Positions 33,201 through 42,339 of a stretch of DNA of 64,000 nucleotides are shown here, one piece after another. The stretch's first letter is position 1. The number at the start of each line of letters is the position of its first letter. The DNA is from Manis javanica (Eukaryota; Chordata; Mammalia; Pholidota; Manidae): the NCBI RefSeq assembly GCF_040802235.1, contig NC_133164.1, positions 89,396,302 to 89,460,301 of the forward strand. Reading direction: 5' to 3'. Both the position numbers and the translations under genes were made by a program. Below the pieces are notes generated by a model. It made no database searches, was not told the DNA's origin, and saw only the letters and a list, made by a program, of their open reading frames with translations.

Positions 33201-35295
33201 ACCTCATTTTGCTTTTTCTGGAAAATACGGGTTGACCTGGACATTTTAGTTGTATGGGTAAATTGGAATTGCTCCTTCATTTCCTAAATGTCTGCCTTGC
33301 CTCCTCACAGTTGATGCAGCAGTTGTATAACAAATGTGCACTTGTCCATGCCGACCTTAGTGAGTATAACATGCTGTGGCATGCCGGGAAGGTGAGGAGA
33401 GCCTTTTGTTAACGTTCAGATTTAATGACTTGATGTAAATTACTGAATGTAAAGAAATCACTACTTGCTCTGTATGTAAATAGGTTTGGTTGATCGATGT
33501 CAGTCAGTCTGTGGAACCAACCCATCCTCACGGCCTAGAGTTCTTGTTCCGTGACTGTAGGAATGTCTCCCAGGTAGGCATGTAAACTAATAGGTCTTTT
33601 TTATGAGATACAAGGTTCAAATTATTGTTCTCATTCCTACGATAAATAAGATGGCCATATTCTTAAAAATTGCTGCAAGGGTTTGGTTACTGGCTGCTTT
33701 CAAGATAAAGATAAAAAGATCAGTTCGTCAGTTTTCATTTTCAGCATGTGTTTGATTGCATGTCTCATACTTCGGCAATTGAATTAAATTTGCAAGGGAG
33801 TAAATTTTTAATTTGGCTGCAAATATTTGAGCAGTCAAAGTAGACATTTAATGCATGCACAGTTGTTGAAGGGAGGCTGGTGTCTAACCAGCCTACATGC
33901 TTACTGCCATCCATTGAAAGGAGAGTAGTCTTCCTCATCATCCAGTGTCTGATGATCGCTGTTTCTGTGGGGCAGAGTAAACAGGTTAAGGAAGGTAAAA
34001 CTCAGTAATCACAAGTTTGGGTCACATTTGTTTGCTATTTCTAAAGGAAATAAGTTGTTAACAATTAGATAAGAATGATGTTTCTAAATGATAGAATAAC
34101 TACTTGATATTGGAAATAATTTCTGAACTTCCTTGAACATTTTAATTGACAGGATCTAGTGAATATTTTGAGTCTCTGCATTCAGAGCAATGCCAAATAG
34201 TTTTACACATGCCACTCATACCTATCACTGTCAACGGTGTACAGTGTGACAAAGTAAATCCAGAAGATAGCATGGATGTGTAAGGACAAAAAGCAAACAG
34301 AACCTGAGCAGAGTTAAACCTGAAGTGGGAAAATCTGTGGTTTAAAAATTATGGAAGGAATTCACTGATGCCATACAAGTGTACTATTCCTGTTTTTTGT
34401 TTCTAAGAGAACCTTGCTAATATCTCTTGTTGACTTTTCTTTCGTAGTTTTTCCAGAAAGGAGGGGTAAAGGAGGCCCTTAGTGACAGAGAGCTCTTCTG
34501 TGCTGTTTCAGGCCTAAACATCTCAGCAGACAGTGAGGCTGATTTCTTAGCTGAGGTAAGTGTGTGTACAGCTGTTTTTCACTTTGCTGGTAATAGAGAA
34601 CTGGATAGAGCAGGAAATTTTATCCTCATTCCTCAAATAAGATTATTTAGAGGGTTTTCTTTTCTTGAGATGTTGTGTTTGGTCCTTTCCAGATTTAAAA
34701 CCTAAGATAAACATACAGTAAAACACTTCTTCAAGAAGGTATTCTTAGTTTCATTAAGATAGACAAATAACACATTTCCAATTCACTCCTGTTTCTCCTG
34801 TTTATGAATGAGAAAGTTGGTGAACACTGTGGGTGATAGAAAAAGCAGTCAACACATGGCCCCTGCCTTTAACTGGATTTAGAAAGTTAGCAAAGAAACC
34901 TCCCTGGGAGCTTTATAGAGTATACAGTAAGACATGTTGGATTCCAATGGTAGCTTAATAAAGACACTAAATATTGACCCTGGTGGTATAATCATGCAAA
35001 ATATACATGTGTGTGCCATCCTGTAAAGCGTGTGTGACAGATGATGTGGGTCACACTGTAATTCTAATTCAAGGCAGTGTCATTAGGAATGACCTAGTTT
35101 TAAGAGTAAAAGTACTGGTTCAACCTTGAACTATGGTTTCTGTGAAGTAGGATTTTGACAAATGGATTCAATATATTAATTTTTTAGATAGAAGCTTTGG
35201 AGAAAATGAATGAGGATCATGTGCAGAAGAATGGAAGGAAAGCTGCCTCATTCTTGAAAGATGATGGAGGTCCACCAGTCCTATATGATGACTAG
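14975..35295 (+). CDS. RIOK3: RIOK3, RIO-family atypical serine/threonine kinase (complete, 13 coding exons)
   Basis: Joined exons: 14975-15037, 19383-19498, 20084-20229, 20309-20416, 20583-20692, 21445-21588, 22237-22364, 30333-30530, 31773-31932, 33311-33391, 33484-33573, 34448-34555, 35188-35295. They total 1,560 nt (519 codons plus TAG), the same length as human RIOK3, with every junction GT-AG and in phase. The N-terminal region carries two ubiquitin-interaction-like helices (residues about 43-52 and 80-89) and an acidic serine-rich stretch (about 118-135). The RIO kinase domain follows: P-loop STGKES (258-263), ATP-binding Lys290 in AIKVFK, catalytic HADLSEYN (Asp406, Asn411) and metal-binding IDVSQ (Asp423). 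All are intact, so an active kinase is expected. RIOK3 is cytosolic, associates with 40S maturation or turnover, and modulates MDA5/TBK1-IRF3 signalling (family knowledge). The start is chosen by homology and lies in the CpG island with G at +4. Confidence 0.97.
15760..15832. repeat. Dispersed direct duplication, copy 1
   Basis: AAATGCATCCTAAAAAGG through CATTTAAAGGGTCA recurs at 16,918-16,990 with about two substitutions. Confidence 0.9.
16918..16990. repeat. Dispersed direct duplication, copy 2
   Basis: The second copy of the 73-bp segment at 15,760-15,832, 1.16 kb downstream in the same orientation. A 27-bp hairpin abuts its end. Confidence 0.9.
17340..17590 (+). repeat. MIR SINE
   Basis: A tRNA-like head (AGCAGTATAGCTCAATGCTG, GGTTCAAATCTCAGC) is followed by the MIR core and tail (CTCAATTTCTAAATCTTTAC). 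This is a fairly full-length copy. Confidence 0.7.
17706..17877. repeat. Exact 86-bp tandem duplication in RIOK3 intron 1
   Basis: Two copies (17,706-17,791 and 17,792-17,877), both starting CGTTTTGTGTTCTGTG and ending CAGAGAGCTTA, are identical by eye. No other copy was seen in the window. Confidence 0.95.
19383..19498 (+). CDS. RIOK3: RIOK3 coding exon 2
   Basis: It encodes residues 22-60 (last codon split). A poly-T tract and AATAG acceptor precede TGT CCA TGG. It contains the first LA-x-x-LQ-x-E helix ([10 protein letters not shown], residues 43-52). The donor is GTAAGT. Confidence 0.96.
20084..20229 (+). CDS. RIOK3: RIOK3 coding exon 3
   Basis: It encodes residues 60-109. The exon carries the second, similar helix ([10 protein letters not shown], residues 80-89) followed by a charged RREEKK segment. 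The acceptor is AATAG and the donor GTACTA. Confidence 0.96.
20309..20416 (+). CDS. RIOK3: RIOK3 coding exon 4
   Basis: It encodes residues 109-145. It is dominated by an acidic serine cluster ([12 protein letters not shown]) that would suit CK2-type phosphorylation (inference). The acceptor is GTCAG and the donor GTATCT. Confidence 0.96.
20583..20692 (+). CDS. RIOK3: RIOK3 coding exon 5
   Basis: It encodes residues 145-181, a basic linker ([16 protein letters not shown]) that is nearly identical to human and ends ARMEN. The acceptor is TCTAG and the donor GTAAGT. Confidence 0.96.
21445..21588 (+). CDS. RIOK3: RIOK3 coding exon 6
   Basis: This 48-codon exon (residues 182-229) reads [19 protein letters not shown] and continues to KKEHSTA. 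It leads into the RIO domain. The acceptor is GGCAG and the donor GTGAGC. Confidence 0.96.
22237..22364 (+). CDS. RIOK3: RIOK3 coding exon 7 (P-loop)
   Basis: It encodes residues 230-272 and includes the RIO-type nucleotide loop [15 protein letters not shown]. The donor is GTAAAT. The following intron is the largest in the gene (about 8 kb) and cuts the kinase N-lobe between the P-loop and the ATP-binding lysine. Confidence 0.96.
23310..23850 (-). repeat. L1 LINE ORF2 C-terminal and 3' region (antisense)
   Basis: The minus-strand reading includes [16 protein letters not shown], the characteristic C-terminal stretch of L1 ORF2p. The adjoining sequence (CACTCCCCAGTCTTCTGTCC) is typical antisense L1 3' sequence. 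Confidence 0.82.
24112..24298 (+). mobile_element. Poly(A) retroposon, family A, copy 3, with target-site duplication
   Basis: AAGGCAGTATAGCACAAAGAAG through TATTAATGATAC, then an A tail. It is flanked by AAAAATGGAGCCTGTT (24,112) and AAAAATGGAACCTGTT (24,283). It is 5'-truncated relative to copies 1 and 2. Confidence 0.85.
24650..24790 (+). repeat. MIR SINE fragment
   Basis: GAGCAAGTTACTAAACCTCA and CACCTCATAGGACTTTTGTG with ATGAGAGCATTTTTTATAAC follow the MIR core. Confidence 0.55.
24940..25700 (-). repeat. Old L1 LINE fragment (antisense)
   Basis: ATCTTGGTTTTTCAGTTAAT, CTAACATTGAAATTGCTAAG and CTGCCAAATTGCCCTCTGAG are antisense L1M-type phrases. The copy is diverged. Confidence 0.5.
25925..26470 (+). 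repeat. Ancient MER/LTR-like interspersed element
   Basis: It begins AACAAATTACCACAGACTTG with CAGCTTAAAACAACAC and ends near ATCTTGGGGGCCATTTTAGG, the standard layout of a very common mammalian element. The superfamily cannot be named with certainty by eye. A diverged relative may lie at 42,850-43,370. Confidence 0.5.
26517..26814. mobile_element. Tigger-like (TcMar) DNA transposon with inverted ends
   Basis: Terminal inverted repeats CAGTTGATCTTTGAACAG (26,519) and, inverted, CAGTTGGCACCGAACAAC (ending 26,812) are bracketed by TA dinucleotides at 26,517 and 26,813, as expected for a Tc1/mariner-family insertion. The element is about 294 bp, non-autonomous, with no transposase frame. Confidence 0.75.
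27119..27654 (+). mobile_element. Retroposed ERV 3'-end transcript (LTR plus poly(A)), 5'-truncated, with target-site duplication
   Basis: The body (27,134-27,626) has a polypurine tract AAAGGGAGAAA (27,293-27,303), a U3-R-like segment starting TGTGGG (27,304), AATAAA (27,603-27,608), an end at CCTCTC, then an A18 tail. Perfect duplications AAAAAGCTGGTAGCA flank it (27,119-27,133 and 27,640-27,654). A poly(A) tail on an R-like end with L1-type duplications indicates reverse transcription of a retroviral mRNA by LINE machinery. It is homologous to the minus-strand copy at 60,493-61,702. Confidence 0.85.
28240..29230 (-). repeat. L2 LINE (antisense, long)
   Basis: It starts at the L2 3' end (ACATGTGCCAGGTACTCTTC) and runs antisense through GGACACATTAAGTTTGAGAT, GATATCCAAGAGATGTCATG and GGTGCTATTTAAAGCCATAG, which are L2 ORF2 complement phrases. 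Confidence 0.7.
29286..29312. repeat. (GGA)n microsatellite
   Basis: About nine GGA/GAG units on the plus strand. Confidence 0.9.
29460..30020 (+). repeat. Possible L2 LINE remnant
   Basis: CTGTGAAGCCTTGCCTGACC and the CT-rich layout suggest sense L2 sequence. Weak. Confidence 0.35.
30333..30530 (+). CDS. RIOK3: RIOK3 coding exon 8 (ATP-binding lysine)
   Basis: It encodes residues 272-338, including Lys290 in [19 protein letters not shown] and the RIO-specific flexible loop that follows. The acceptor is CTTAG and the donor GTAAAG. Confidence 0.96.
31240..31725 (+). repeat. L2 LINE 3' part in RIOK3 intron 8
   Basis: AAGCTCAAAGTCCTTTTGTG, CCATGGGCTCTGTAAAGCAG and TGGATATTTATTTGTTGAAT follow the sense L2 3' region. 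It stops about 45 bases before exon 9. Confidence 0.6.
31773..31932 (+). CDS. RIOK3: RIOK3 coding exon 9 (hinge)
   Basis: It encodes residues 338-391: [17 protein letters not shown] followed by ILVMSFIG, the hinge between kinase lobes. The acceptor is TATAG and the donor GTAAGT. An inverted, diverged copy of the intron/exon boundary here occurs at 37,845-37,980. Confidence 0.96.
31933..33310 (+). other. RIOK3: RIOK3 intron 9
   Basis: A 1.4-kb intron with no recognised repeat or gene beyond short low-complexity runs near 32,830-32,900, where GTATAT and AAGGCC motifs recur. Confidence 0.75.
33311..33391 (+). CDS. RIOK3: RIOK3 coding exon 10 (catalytic loop)
   Basis: It encodes residues 392-418 and carries the catalytic loop [17 protein letters not shown], with Asp406 and Asn411. 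The acceptor is CACAG and the donor GTGAGG. Confidence 0.97.
33484..33573 (+). CDS. RIOK3: RIOK3 coding exon 11 (metal-binding Asp)
   Basis: This 30-codon exon (419-448) reads [20 protein letters not shown], with Asp423 in the DFG-equivalent position. The acceptor is AATAG and the donor GTAGGC. Confidence 0.97.
34448..34555 (+). CDS. RIOK3: RIOK3 coding exon 12
   Basis: This 36-codon exon (449-484) encodes the C-lobe helices, [20 protein letters not shown] followed by [16 protein letters not shown]. The acceptor is CGTAG and the donor GTAAGT. Confidence 0.96.
35188..35295 (+). CDS. RIOK3: RIOK3 coding exon 13 and stop
   Basis: The last 35 codons plus TAG (35,293-35,295). The tail [20 protein letters not shown] leads to a C-terminal LYDD, against LYDE in human as I recall it. 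The acceptor is TTTAG. Confidence 0.96.
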   Translation: MEALEKMNEDHVQKNGRKAASFLKDDGGPPVLYDD

Positions 35296-36830
35296 CGCCA
35301 GGCCCACTGCTCTCAGTGTCAACCAGTGGTGACTGTCAGCTTCCAGTGGCAAGCGACGTTATGGGTGTATGGAAATACCAAAACACAAGGCATGGTGGTG
35401 CTTCTGTGCTTTTTATCCCCTTGTAACTCATGTGCCAGATGTGTGGAATTTTTAGCACGGCATTGAGAGAATATATTGTCACTACCTCCCATCTTATAAG
35501 CAGGATAACATTCTTTAACAGCTGTAGGTTATGTAGATGAAATAGACCTGATTTTATAGGATTCATGGTATGAAGTATTTTGATGAGAATTTTTTAAACT
35601 TAGGGAACATTTCCAAATATGGGAGGAAAGGACAGATGTGTTTATAAGGGAGGAGTTTATTACAACATACGTGCTTTTTTTACCTCCCTGTTTTGTGCTG
35701 TGTCTTTCCTCAAATAGTTTATCACCTGAAATTAGCCCTTCTCAATTCTCTTTCTAAATTGTGATCATAATTCTCAAGAAAAATTCTTCTCCTTAGTAGG
35801 TGATACAAATGGAAATTTGGTTTCAGAATGGCTGACAGAAACAGACACAAGCTAAGTACTTTTTATTGGTGCATCATAAATATGAACAGTTCGTTCCCAT
35901 ATTCATACGCAAGAAAAGCCATCATAGATTTCTGAGGGTGATAAGATAGAAGAATTTCTTAACTACTCAGATTTTTTAAAATATAATATTCAGCTTTTCT
36001 ACACTTAGGTGAAATGGTTAGGATATATAAATCATGGTGTGGCTGCATTTATAATGGAAAGGTAAATTACCTGGAAGGACAGAATATAATATTTAACCAA
36101 GTTTGACATATTTTAATGAAGTCAGTGAAACAAAGTTTACATTCCAAACTATATGCTTATTGATTGATTTTGGGAGAAATACAGCAAGCTAATTAGAAAT
36201 AATCAAATTATGAAAAATATGTATAAAATAACTGGGATATCAAATTAATCAATCTGAACTATCTTGCCTCACTTTAAATAATTTTTAGTACTGGCTAGAT
36301 GCCAACATCTTAAACAAAGCAAGCACTGTACTGGACAAGTACGTTGGCTTTGTTAGGTTTGAAGTTCATTAACCACAGCGTAATCATTCCTCCTATTACT
36401 GAATTCAAGGTGGAACCACTAAGGACCCAAACTGTGTGTCTTGTCCTAGAAAGTAAAAATCCAAACATTTACACTTGGAAGCTTTTCCTTTAACACTATT
36501 TTTTAAATGCCTAAAATGTTCTTTCTAGAAAAATATTTATTTTTGTTCTGTTGAATGGCTTTTAAGTGCATTTCAGAGAAGTGTGATTTGGGATAGATAC
36601 TCATTACATTTCTGAAATGTTTAGTCTGAAAGATTTAAGATGGTGATTATTGGCTTTACAGAAATTTCAGACAACTAATTAAAAGAAACATTAACCATTT
36701 AAAACTTTTTAATCTTATTTTCTGACATACTCTCACAAAGAGCAGCAAACCATTGCTCTGTGGCATTCTTGGAGTGTGCTGTGAACATGCCTTTTAAGAA
36801 ATTAAAAATGGAGAGATCATTTTAGAATTG
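35296..36830 (+). other. RIOK3: RIOK3 3'UTR
   Basis: AT-rich untranslated region between the stop codon and the likely poly(A) site. No canonical AATAAA was found in it; the best signal is ATTAAA at its end. No obvious interspersed repeat was recognised, consistent with a conserved UTR. Confidence 0.75.
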
Positions 36831-36840
36831 TTTCTGTGTG
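36801..36840 (+). terminator. RIOK3: RIOK3 poly(A) signal (ATTAAA) and GU-rich downstream element
   Basis: ATTAAA at 36,801-36,806 is followed about 25-35 bases later by a TTTCTGTGTGTG tract, the usual order of hexamer, cleavage site and GU-rich element. Cleavage is therefore inferred near 36,825. Alternative upstream sites cannot be excluded. Confidence 0.6.
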
Positions 36841-37389
36841 TGATTTCTTTCTTTCCTTATATCAGCTTAGGTCCTGCTGTCAAGCTACCACGTCTCTACA
36901 AAATTAAGCAGTGCTCTTTTAAGCAGTTTTTTTCCCACTCATCTTCTCATATTTAGATTTCACTTTTAAATGACACATTGCAAATAGGTTTTTCTCCTCA
37001 TGTGGATCACATTGTAAATTTTGCACATAGTGGGAAAAAAAGCAGGAAGTGTTCGTTAAAGAATCAAATACAAATGGAAAGAAGCAAAATATGGCAAAGG
37101 TATATTTAACCTCGCTACATAGAAGTGGGTATATGAATTAAGTCATCAAGATAAGAATGCGTAGGAAATTATTTCAGCAAGATAGTTCATTGTGTTTCCC
37201 CATAAAAAATCAATTTTCCTGCTTAGCAAAAGACGCATGCTTGTTTAAATTTAAATATTACAGAAATTCAGAAATGCTAAAGAAATATTACTTGTACTCC
37301 AAAAGCCACTGTTTACAGTATGGTATGCATACATCTCCAACAACTTTTTCCCCCCCACACCATTTTGTTACTTACTATTTAAAAAAAAT

Positions 37390-37780
37390 CTAACTTGCGC
37401 CTCTGCCACCGCCACCGCGTCCAGCCAGGGTGCACCCAGCATCCTGCTCCGGCCCCTCTGCTTGTCCTCGTCCTCCCAACGCCTGCCTGCCCCGCTGGCT
37501 GCCCTCTGGGCAAGACCCGCGACACTGCGGCTGCTGAGGGGGGTGAGCGGGTGTGCATGTCAAGAGCCGCCACCGGATGTGTGGCTGCAGCGTCATCACC
37601 CGACCAGCCTGAGGGCCGTGGGGAGGAGGCCCTCACTCAAGTCACCAAGGGCCTTCCATCGCGACACCACCCAGGACATCTGGAACATCACTAGCGCCCA
37701 GGTGTACCTGAGCTGGGAGGTCGTTGGAATCTCACCCCTGTCTGCATCTGGAACAAGGTAAATAAAAGGGTCACGACGGA
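37390..37780. other. GC-rich block of unknown origin
   Basis: This is a sharp island of GC- and CpG-containing sequence in AT-rich surroundings, with open frames of up to 99 codons in several overlapping frames. None of the frames resembles a protein I recognise. It could be a retrocopy of a GC-rich mRNA, an orphan CpG island, or a noncoding first exon (a GTAAAT follows AACAAG near 37,758). Confidence 0.4.
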
Positions 37781-37844
37781 GTTCGATGGACAGAGCTCTT
37801 GGCCTGGTGGCCAGGACCATCTGGCCACTCAGACCCGAGGTGGC

Positions 37845-37980
37845 CCAGCTCTCTGCTTTCTATACAGAAAGAAATTGTTAAGGCTATAAAGATCAGAAGG
37901 AAAGAATATTTTACGTATTCAATAAATACCCAGTGATGGTCTGCAGTGAGCTGCCACTATGTTCTACCTGGAGAGGTGGG
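37845..37980 (-). repeat. Inverted, diverged copy of the RIOK3 intron 8/exon 9 junction
   Basis: Read in reverse complement, it matches 31,653-31,787 at roughly 88-90 percent by eye with one 4-bp gap. The match includes the splice acceptor and the first bases of exon 9 (CCAGCTCTCTGC) as well as the tail of the L2 in intron 8, so the shared L2 alone does not explain it. Confidence 0.85.
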
Positions 37981-38309
37981 TATATACGTCACAGAGTGAC
38001 GGAACTACTACTCAGTAGCTCTAAGTTTTTTCTCTAATGCCTTCTGGGACTGAAAGAACAGAATCATGTAAGATGCTTAACACAAACCATAAGAACAATA
38101 CCTGAGGGCAGCACCACATGAGCCTAGATGCATGAAAAATGGGGAAAACATCAAAAGAGTTAAAAAGTTAGATTTGAAGTAAGAAGAGACGAGGTAAGCC
38201 CATTGCCTGTCATGTCAGCATATGTTCTTAAGTGAGAAAACCAGAACTCCTCGTCTCCTGTTTCATCTGTGTGAAGTTGTATCATATTTGGAAAATGGTA
38301 AAACAGAGG

Positions 38310-38720
38310 AATTGAAGACCCTGCCAGATTCATATGTTGAAGCCTTAATCCCTAATGTGACAACTTCACATAGAAATAGGGCTTTTAAGGAGGTGATGAA
38401 GGTTAAATGAAGTCATAAGGGCGGGGCCTTAATCCAGTAAAACTCATACCCTTATAAGAATGGGAAGAGACTAGTTTGTTGCCATGCAAGCACAGGAGAA
38501 AGGCCACCTGTACCCCAAGGAGAGAGGCCTAACCAGACACCAGCCACACTGGCACCCTGGTCGTAGACTTCTAACCTCACGAAGCAAGAGAAAGCCATTT
38601 CTGCCAGGCCCCCAGCCTGCAGTACTCCAGCGTGGCAGTCCAAGCAGGCTGATACCAAGCCCGAGGTGGAGTCATTCTGCTTGGGCATCCTGCTGCTTCT
38701 GCTCATTTAAGAATTTTGCT
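38310..38720 (+). repeat. ERVL-MaLR LTR (MLT1/MST-like)
   Basis: ATATGTTGAAGCCTTAATCC, GGGCGGGGCCTTAAT, CCCTTATAAGAATGGGAAGAG and ACTGGCACCCTGG occur in MaLR LTR order. Confidence 0.65.
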
Positions 38721-39234
38721 CAGATAAAAAATACCGTAGAATTTTGGGAAAATTTCATTTAAGATTGTGGGAACATTGCCATGATTGATGGGAATGATGG
38801 AGTAGGGGACACAGAAATCCACAGGAGGCCACTCCAATGCCACTTTTAAAGGGAAAAGAAAGAATGTGGTATGATAGTGTGTTGTGTGTATAGAATTATC
38901 AAAATTATGTCACTATCACTTGAGCATGCATGATCTCTAAAACTCCATTAAACAGGGTTATTAAAGGGAAATGCAACTAGGACTTTGGACTTAGGCTGTT
39001 CCCAATGCTGCTAGTCCCCACACTCCCACCCCGTAAGGGGAAGAATGCAGACCACATGGTGTAACTTCAGGTAAGATGAGCTGCTGAGTAACCTACCAAT
39101 CATTGTCTAACTAGATCCAGGAGACCCAGGACTTTCATATCAATCCTAATGTTTTTAACAATGACTCAAATGATGCAGAGGATCCACTTTTCAAATTTGT
39201 GAAATGACAGGAATCTGGGAGTGAAATATACCCA

Positions 39235-39500
39235 CTCACCCACTGAAAGACCTTTGGATTGTTTCTAATACTGGGCTATTTTAAGCGAGGTGGCTATGAA
39301 CATTTGTATACAGGTTTTTGTATGAACATAAGAGTATTAGGGTTGCTAGGTTTGTGATAAACATGTTTATTAAGTCAAACTGCTTTCTAGAGTAATACTA
39401 CGTTACATTCCCATCTGAAATATGAGTTTCTCCATAATCTCACCAGCATTTTGAAGTCCTTTTAAAAAAATTTTAGCCATTCTAGTAAATGTGTAGTGAT
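39235..39500 (-). repeat. L1 LINE fragment (antisense)
   Basis: AGCGAGGTGGCTATGAACATTTG, ATACAGGTTTTTGTATGAAC and TGGCTCTAC-like spacing follow antisense L1 phrases. Confidence 0.6.
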
Positions 39501-39639
39501 ATCCAGTGAGATCAGTAGTAATATGGAAATGATTTTTGAAAAACATGAAATTATCAAGTTAAAAAATATGTGTAACTCAGCAAATATTTTCCAAATGACC
39601 AATGCATGATGTTACAAAATTATCCATGAATGTTCTGGT

Positions 39640-40135
39640 TTTAAAATATGTCCACAGATTCTTTGATACCTCTCCTTTCAAAAGGTGGAAGCTAATTCCC
39701 CTCCCCTTGAATGTGGACTCTGCATAGTGAATCAAACAAATAGAACATAGCAAAGTGGTGTGTGACTTCCGAGATCAGCTTGTAAAAGACATCATGGCTC
39801 TGCCTTGCTCTCTCTAGGATCCCTTGTTCTGGGGGAAGCTAGCTGCCATGTCTTGAGGACACTCAAGAAACCTGTGGAGAGACCCACATGGGGAACCGAG
39901 GCCTTCTTCCAATAGCCCCATGAGTAGAGTTAAAAGCAGATACCCTATGTCTTCATTCAAAACTTCCAGATGACAGCAGCCCTAGCCACATCATTCCTGC
40001 AACTCATGAGGGACCCGGAGTCAAACTACCCAGGGAAGCCATGTCCAGATTGTGATGCACAGAGACTGTTACATAATAAATGCAGTTTTAAGTCATTACA
40101 TTTTGTACTGCAGCAATAGGTAACTAGTACAGTGG
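39640..40135 (+). repeat. MaLR-like LTR or MER element
   Basis: The ordered phrases TGAATGTGGACTCTGCATAG, TGTGACTTCCGAGATCAGC, AAGACATCATGGCTCTGCCT and GGTAACTAGTACAG suggest an MLT-type solo LTR. The subfamily is uncertain. Confidence 0.5.
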
Positions 40136-40949
40136 GTAAGAGAGCCATTCCAAGTTCAGGACCAGTAGATTTACTGTAAGAGTACAAAAACTTGCTGGAT
40201 GCAGTTTCATAGGCCTCATTGCAACTAACCTTTAAGAAGCTACCACTTGTTGAGTACTAGCGTAGTATTAAAGAATACTACGATGTCTGAAAAGGCTGTT
40301 AATATGCTCCTCCCTTTTCCAACTGCCTATCTAAATGAGGCCAGAGTTTCTTTTTATACTTCAACTCAAACAAGGTACCCCAAAACATTGAATACAGAAG
40401 CAGACATAAGAAACCAGCTGTCTTCAATTAAGTCAGACATTAAAGTAATTTGCAAAAATATAAAAATGCCCTTTTCCTCACTGAAGTTTTGGAAGTACAG
40501 TTATTTTTCACTTACAAATGCTCTTTATATTAACATGTAATGGGTTTTGTTGTTATCAAATGATTTTTTTAAAATTTCAGTTTTAGTTTTTAGTATGGTA
40601 AATATCAACAGATATAACTCAGATAAACAAAATCTCATTGAGGCCCTCAATTTCTGAGAGTAAAAAAGGGTCCTGAGGCCCAAAAGTTTGAGAAGGGCTG
40701 GCCTAACAGATAGAGGCATGAGAATGTATTTAAAGGAAAGCAACTAGAATAGGGTTGACAGTTGTATGTGGATTAGCCAAAAACTGTGAAGATTAGCTTG
40801 GAAAAGACTTAGGACCTACTATCTATCTTCCAAGGGGGAAGGAGTATTGATTTGTTATAGGTGGTATAGAATGGGAGTTAACCCCAAGGGTTTGGTGATC
40901 AAACAGACCTGTGTTTGAGACCCAGATCTGGTATCAGTATAAATTGTAT

Positions 40950-41640
40950 ATTAAAAATTGTGACTAAATATACATACCATAAAACATAATTTTAACCATT
41001 GAAAAACATGGTTCAGTGGCATTAAGTACATTCACAGTATATGCAAACATCACCATCTATCTAGAAAATATTTCTATCTCCCCAAACTGAAGCTCTGTAC
41101 CTGTATAAACACTCAACTCTCCATTCCCCCTGGCAGCCATCCTCTGTTTCTGAGTTTGACTAGTCTAGGTACCTCCTGTAAATATTTTGTGTCTGGCTTT
41201 TTCACTTACTGGAATATCAAGTTTCATTCAGTTTGTAGTATGTGTCAGTTTCATTCTTTTTAAGGGAGTGTATGCATATGCCACGTTTTGTTTATTTGTC
41301 AGCAGACATTTGGGTTGTTTCCACCTTTTGACGATTATGAACCATGCTGCTATGTGATTACTCTATGCATATGGGTGTACAAACACCTGTTTGAGTCTCT
41401 GCTTTCATTATTTCTGTGTCATACCCACAAGTGGAATTGTTGAATCACATAGTAATTCTGTGTTTAGTTTTTTTTGAGGAATCTCCGTACTGTTTTTCAC
41501 AGCAGCTGCACCATCTTACATTCCCACCAGCAGTCCACAGGGCTCCAATTTCTCCACGTGCTCGCCAACACACGTTGTATTTTGGTTTTTTTTTAATAAT
41601 TGCCTCCTAATGGGTGTGAATCCTTTATTTTTTGAAATTT
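40950..41640 (-). repeat. L1 LINE 3' region (antisense)
   Basis: ACATAATTTTAACCATTGAA, TTTGGGTTGTTTCCACCTTT, GAATTGTTGAATCACATAG and CCACGTGCTCGCCAACAC are antisense L1 phrases. Confidence 0.78.
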
Positions 41641-41861
41641 AAGTTTTCTAACTTTATTTGAAAAAACTCAAACCTGGAGAAAAGTTGAATCCCCCCCCCC
41701 TTAGTTTGCCTGTTAACATTTTTACCACACTTGCCTCTCTCTTCATATTCTTTGCTGTTGTTTTCCTGAGTCATTTAATGGACATTGCAGACAGGATGCT
41801 TCTTTGTGTCTAACCACTTTATGTAGGGATGATTTAAGAAGGATGATCTACAGATTAACAT

Positions 41862-41953
41862 AATTCCATATATCTATCTAATATGCAGTTCACATTCAAA
41901 TTTCCTCAATTCCATATATTTATCTAATATGCAGTCCACATTCAAATTCCCCA
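41862..41953. repeat. 46-bp imperfect tandem duplication
   Basis: AATTCCATATATCTATCTAA... and AATTCCATATATTTATCTAA... are adjacent 46-bp units with a few substitutions. Confidence 0.9.
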
Positions 41954-42339
41954 AACAACTGTTTTATAGTTTTTTTAACTCAGATGCAATCAAGTTTCAC
42001 TCGTCAAATATGACTCTTATACGTCCTTAGTTTTTCTTAATCTAGAAATCCCCTAGTTAGATTTGTAGGTCTTGTTTTCATATTTTAGAAAAATTGTAGT
42101 ATATATAGTTTTATGAGTTTTATATGTCATAATGTAGGTGAGACTCACCACTATAAAAGTCGAGCTCTATGAAGGTGGGAGGGGGGGGTTTATGTTTTTC
42201 ATCCAGCCACAATTGTGTCTTGTATATAAAATAGGTGCCCAATGAGTATTTGAATGACTGGATGGATACAGTGCCAACTCAATAGTGGGGCAAGGGATTT
42301 TATGCTGTATAACATTTTCCAATTCTATTATATCCAATG

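Noticed and set aside
34955-34965. AATAAA upstream of the last RIOK3 exon
   Set aside because: It lies in intron 12, before the stop-containing exon, with no GU-rich element nearby. Unlikely to be the main poly(A) site.
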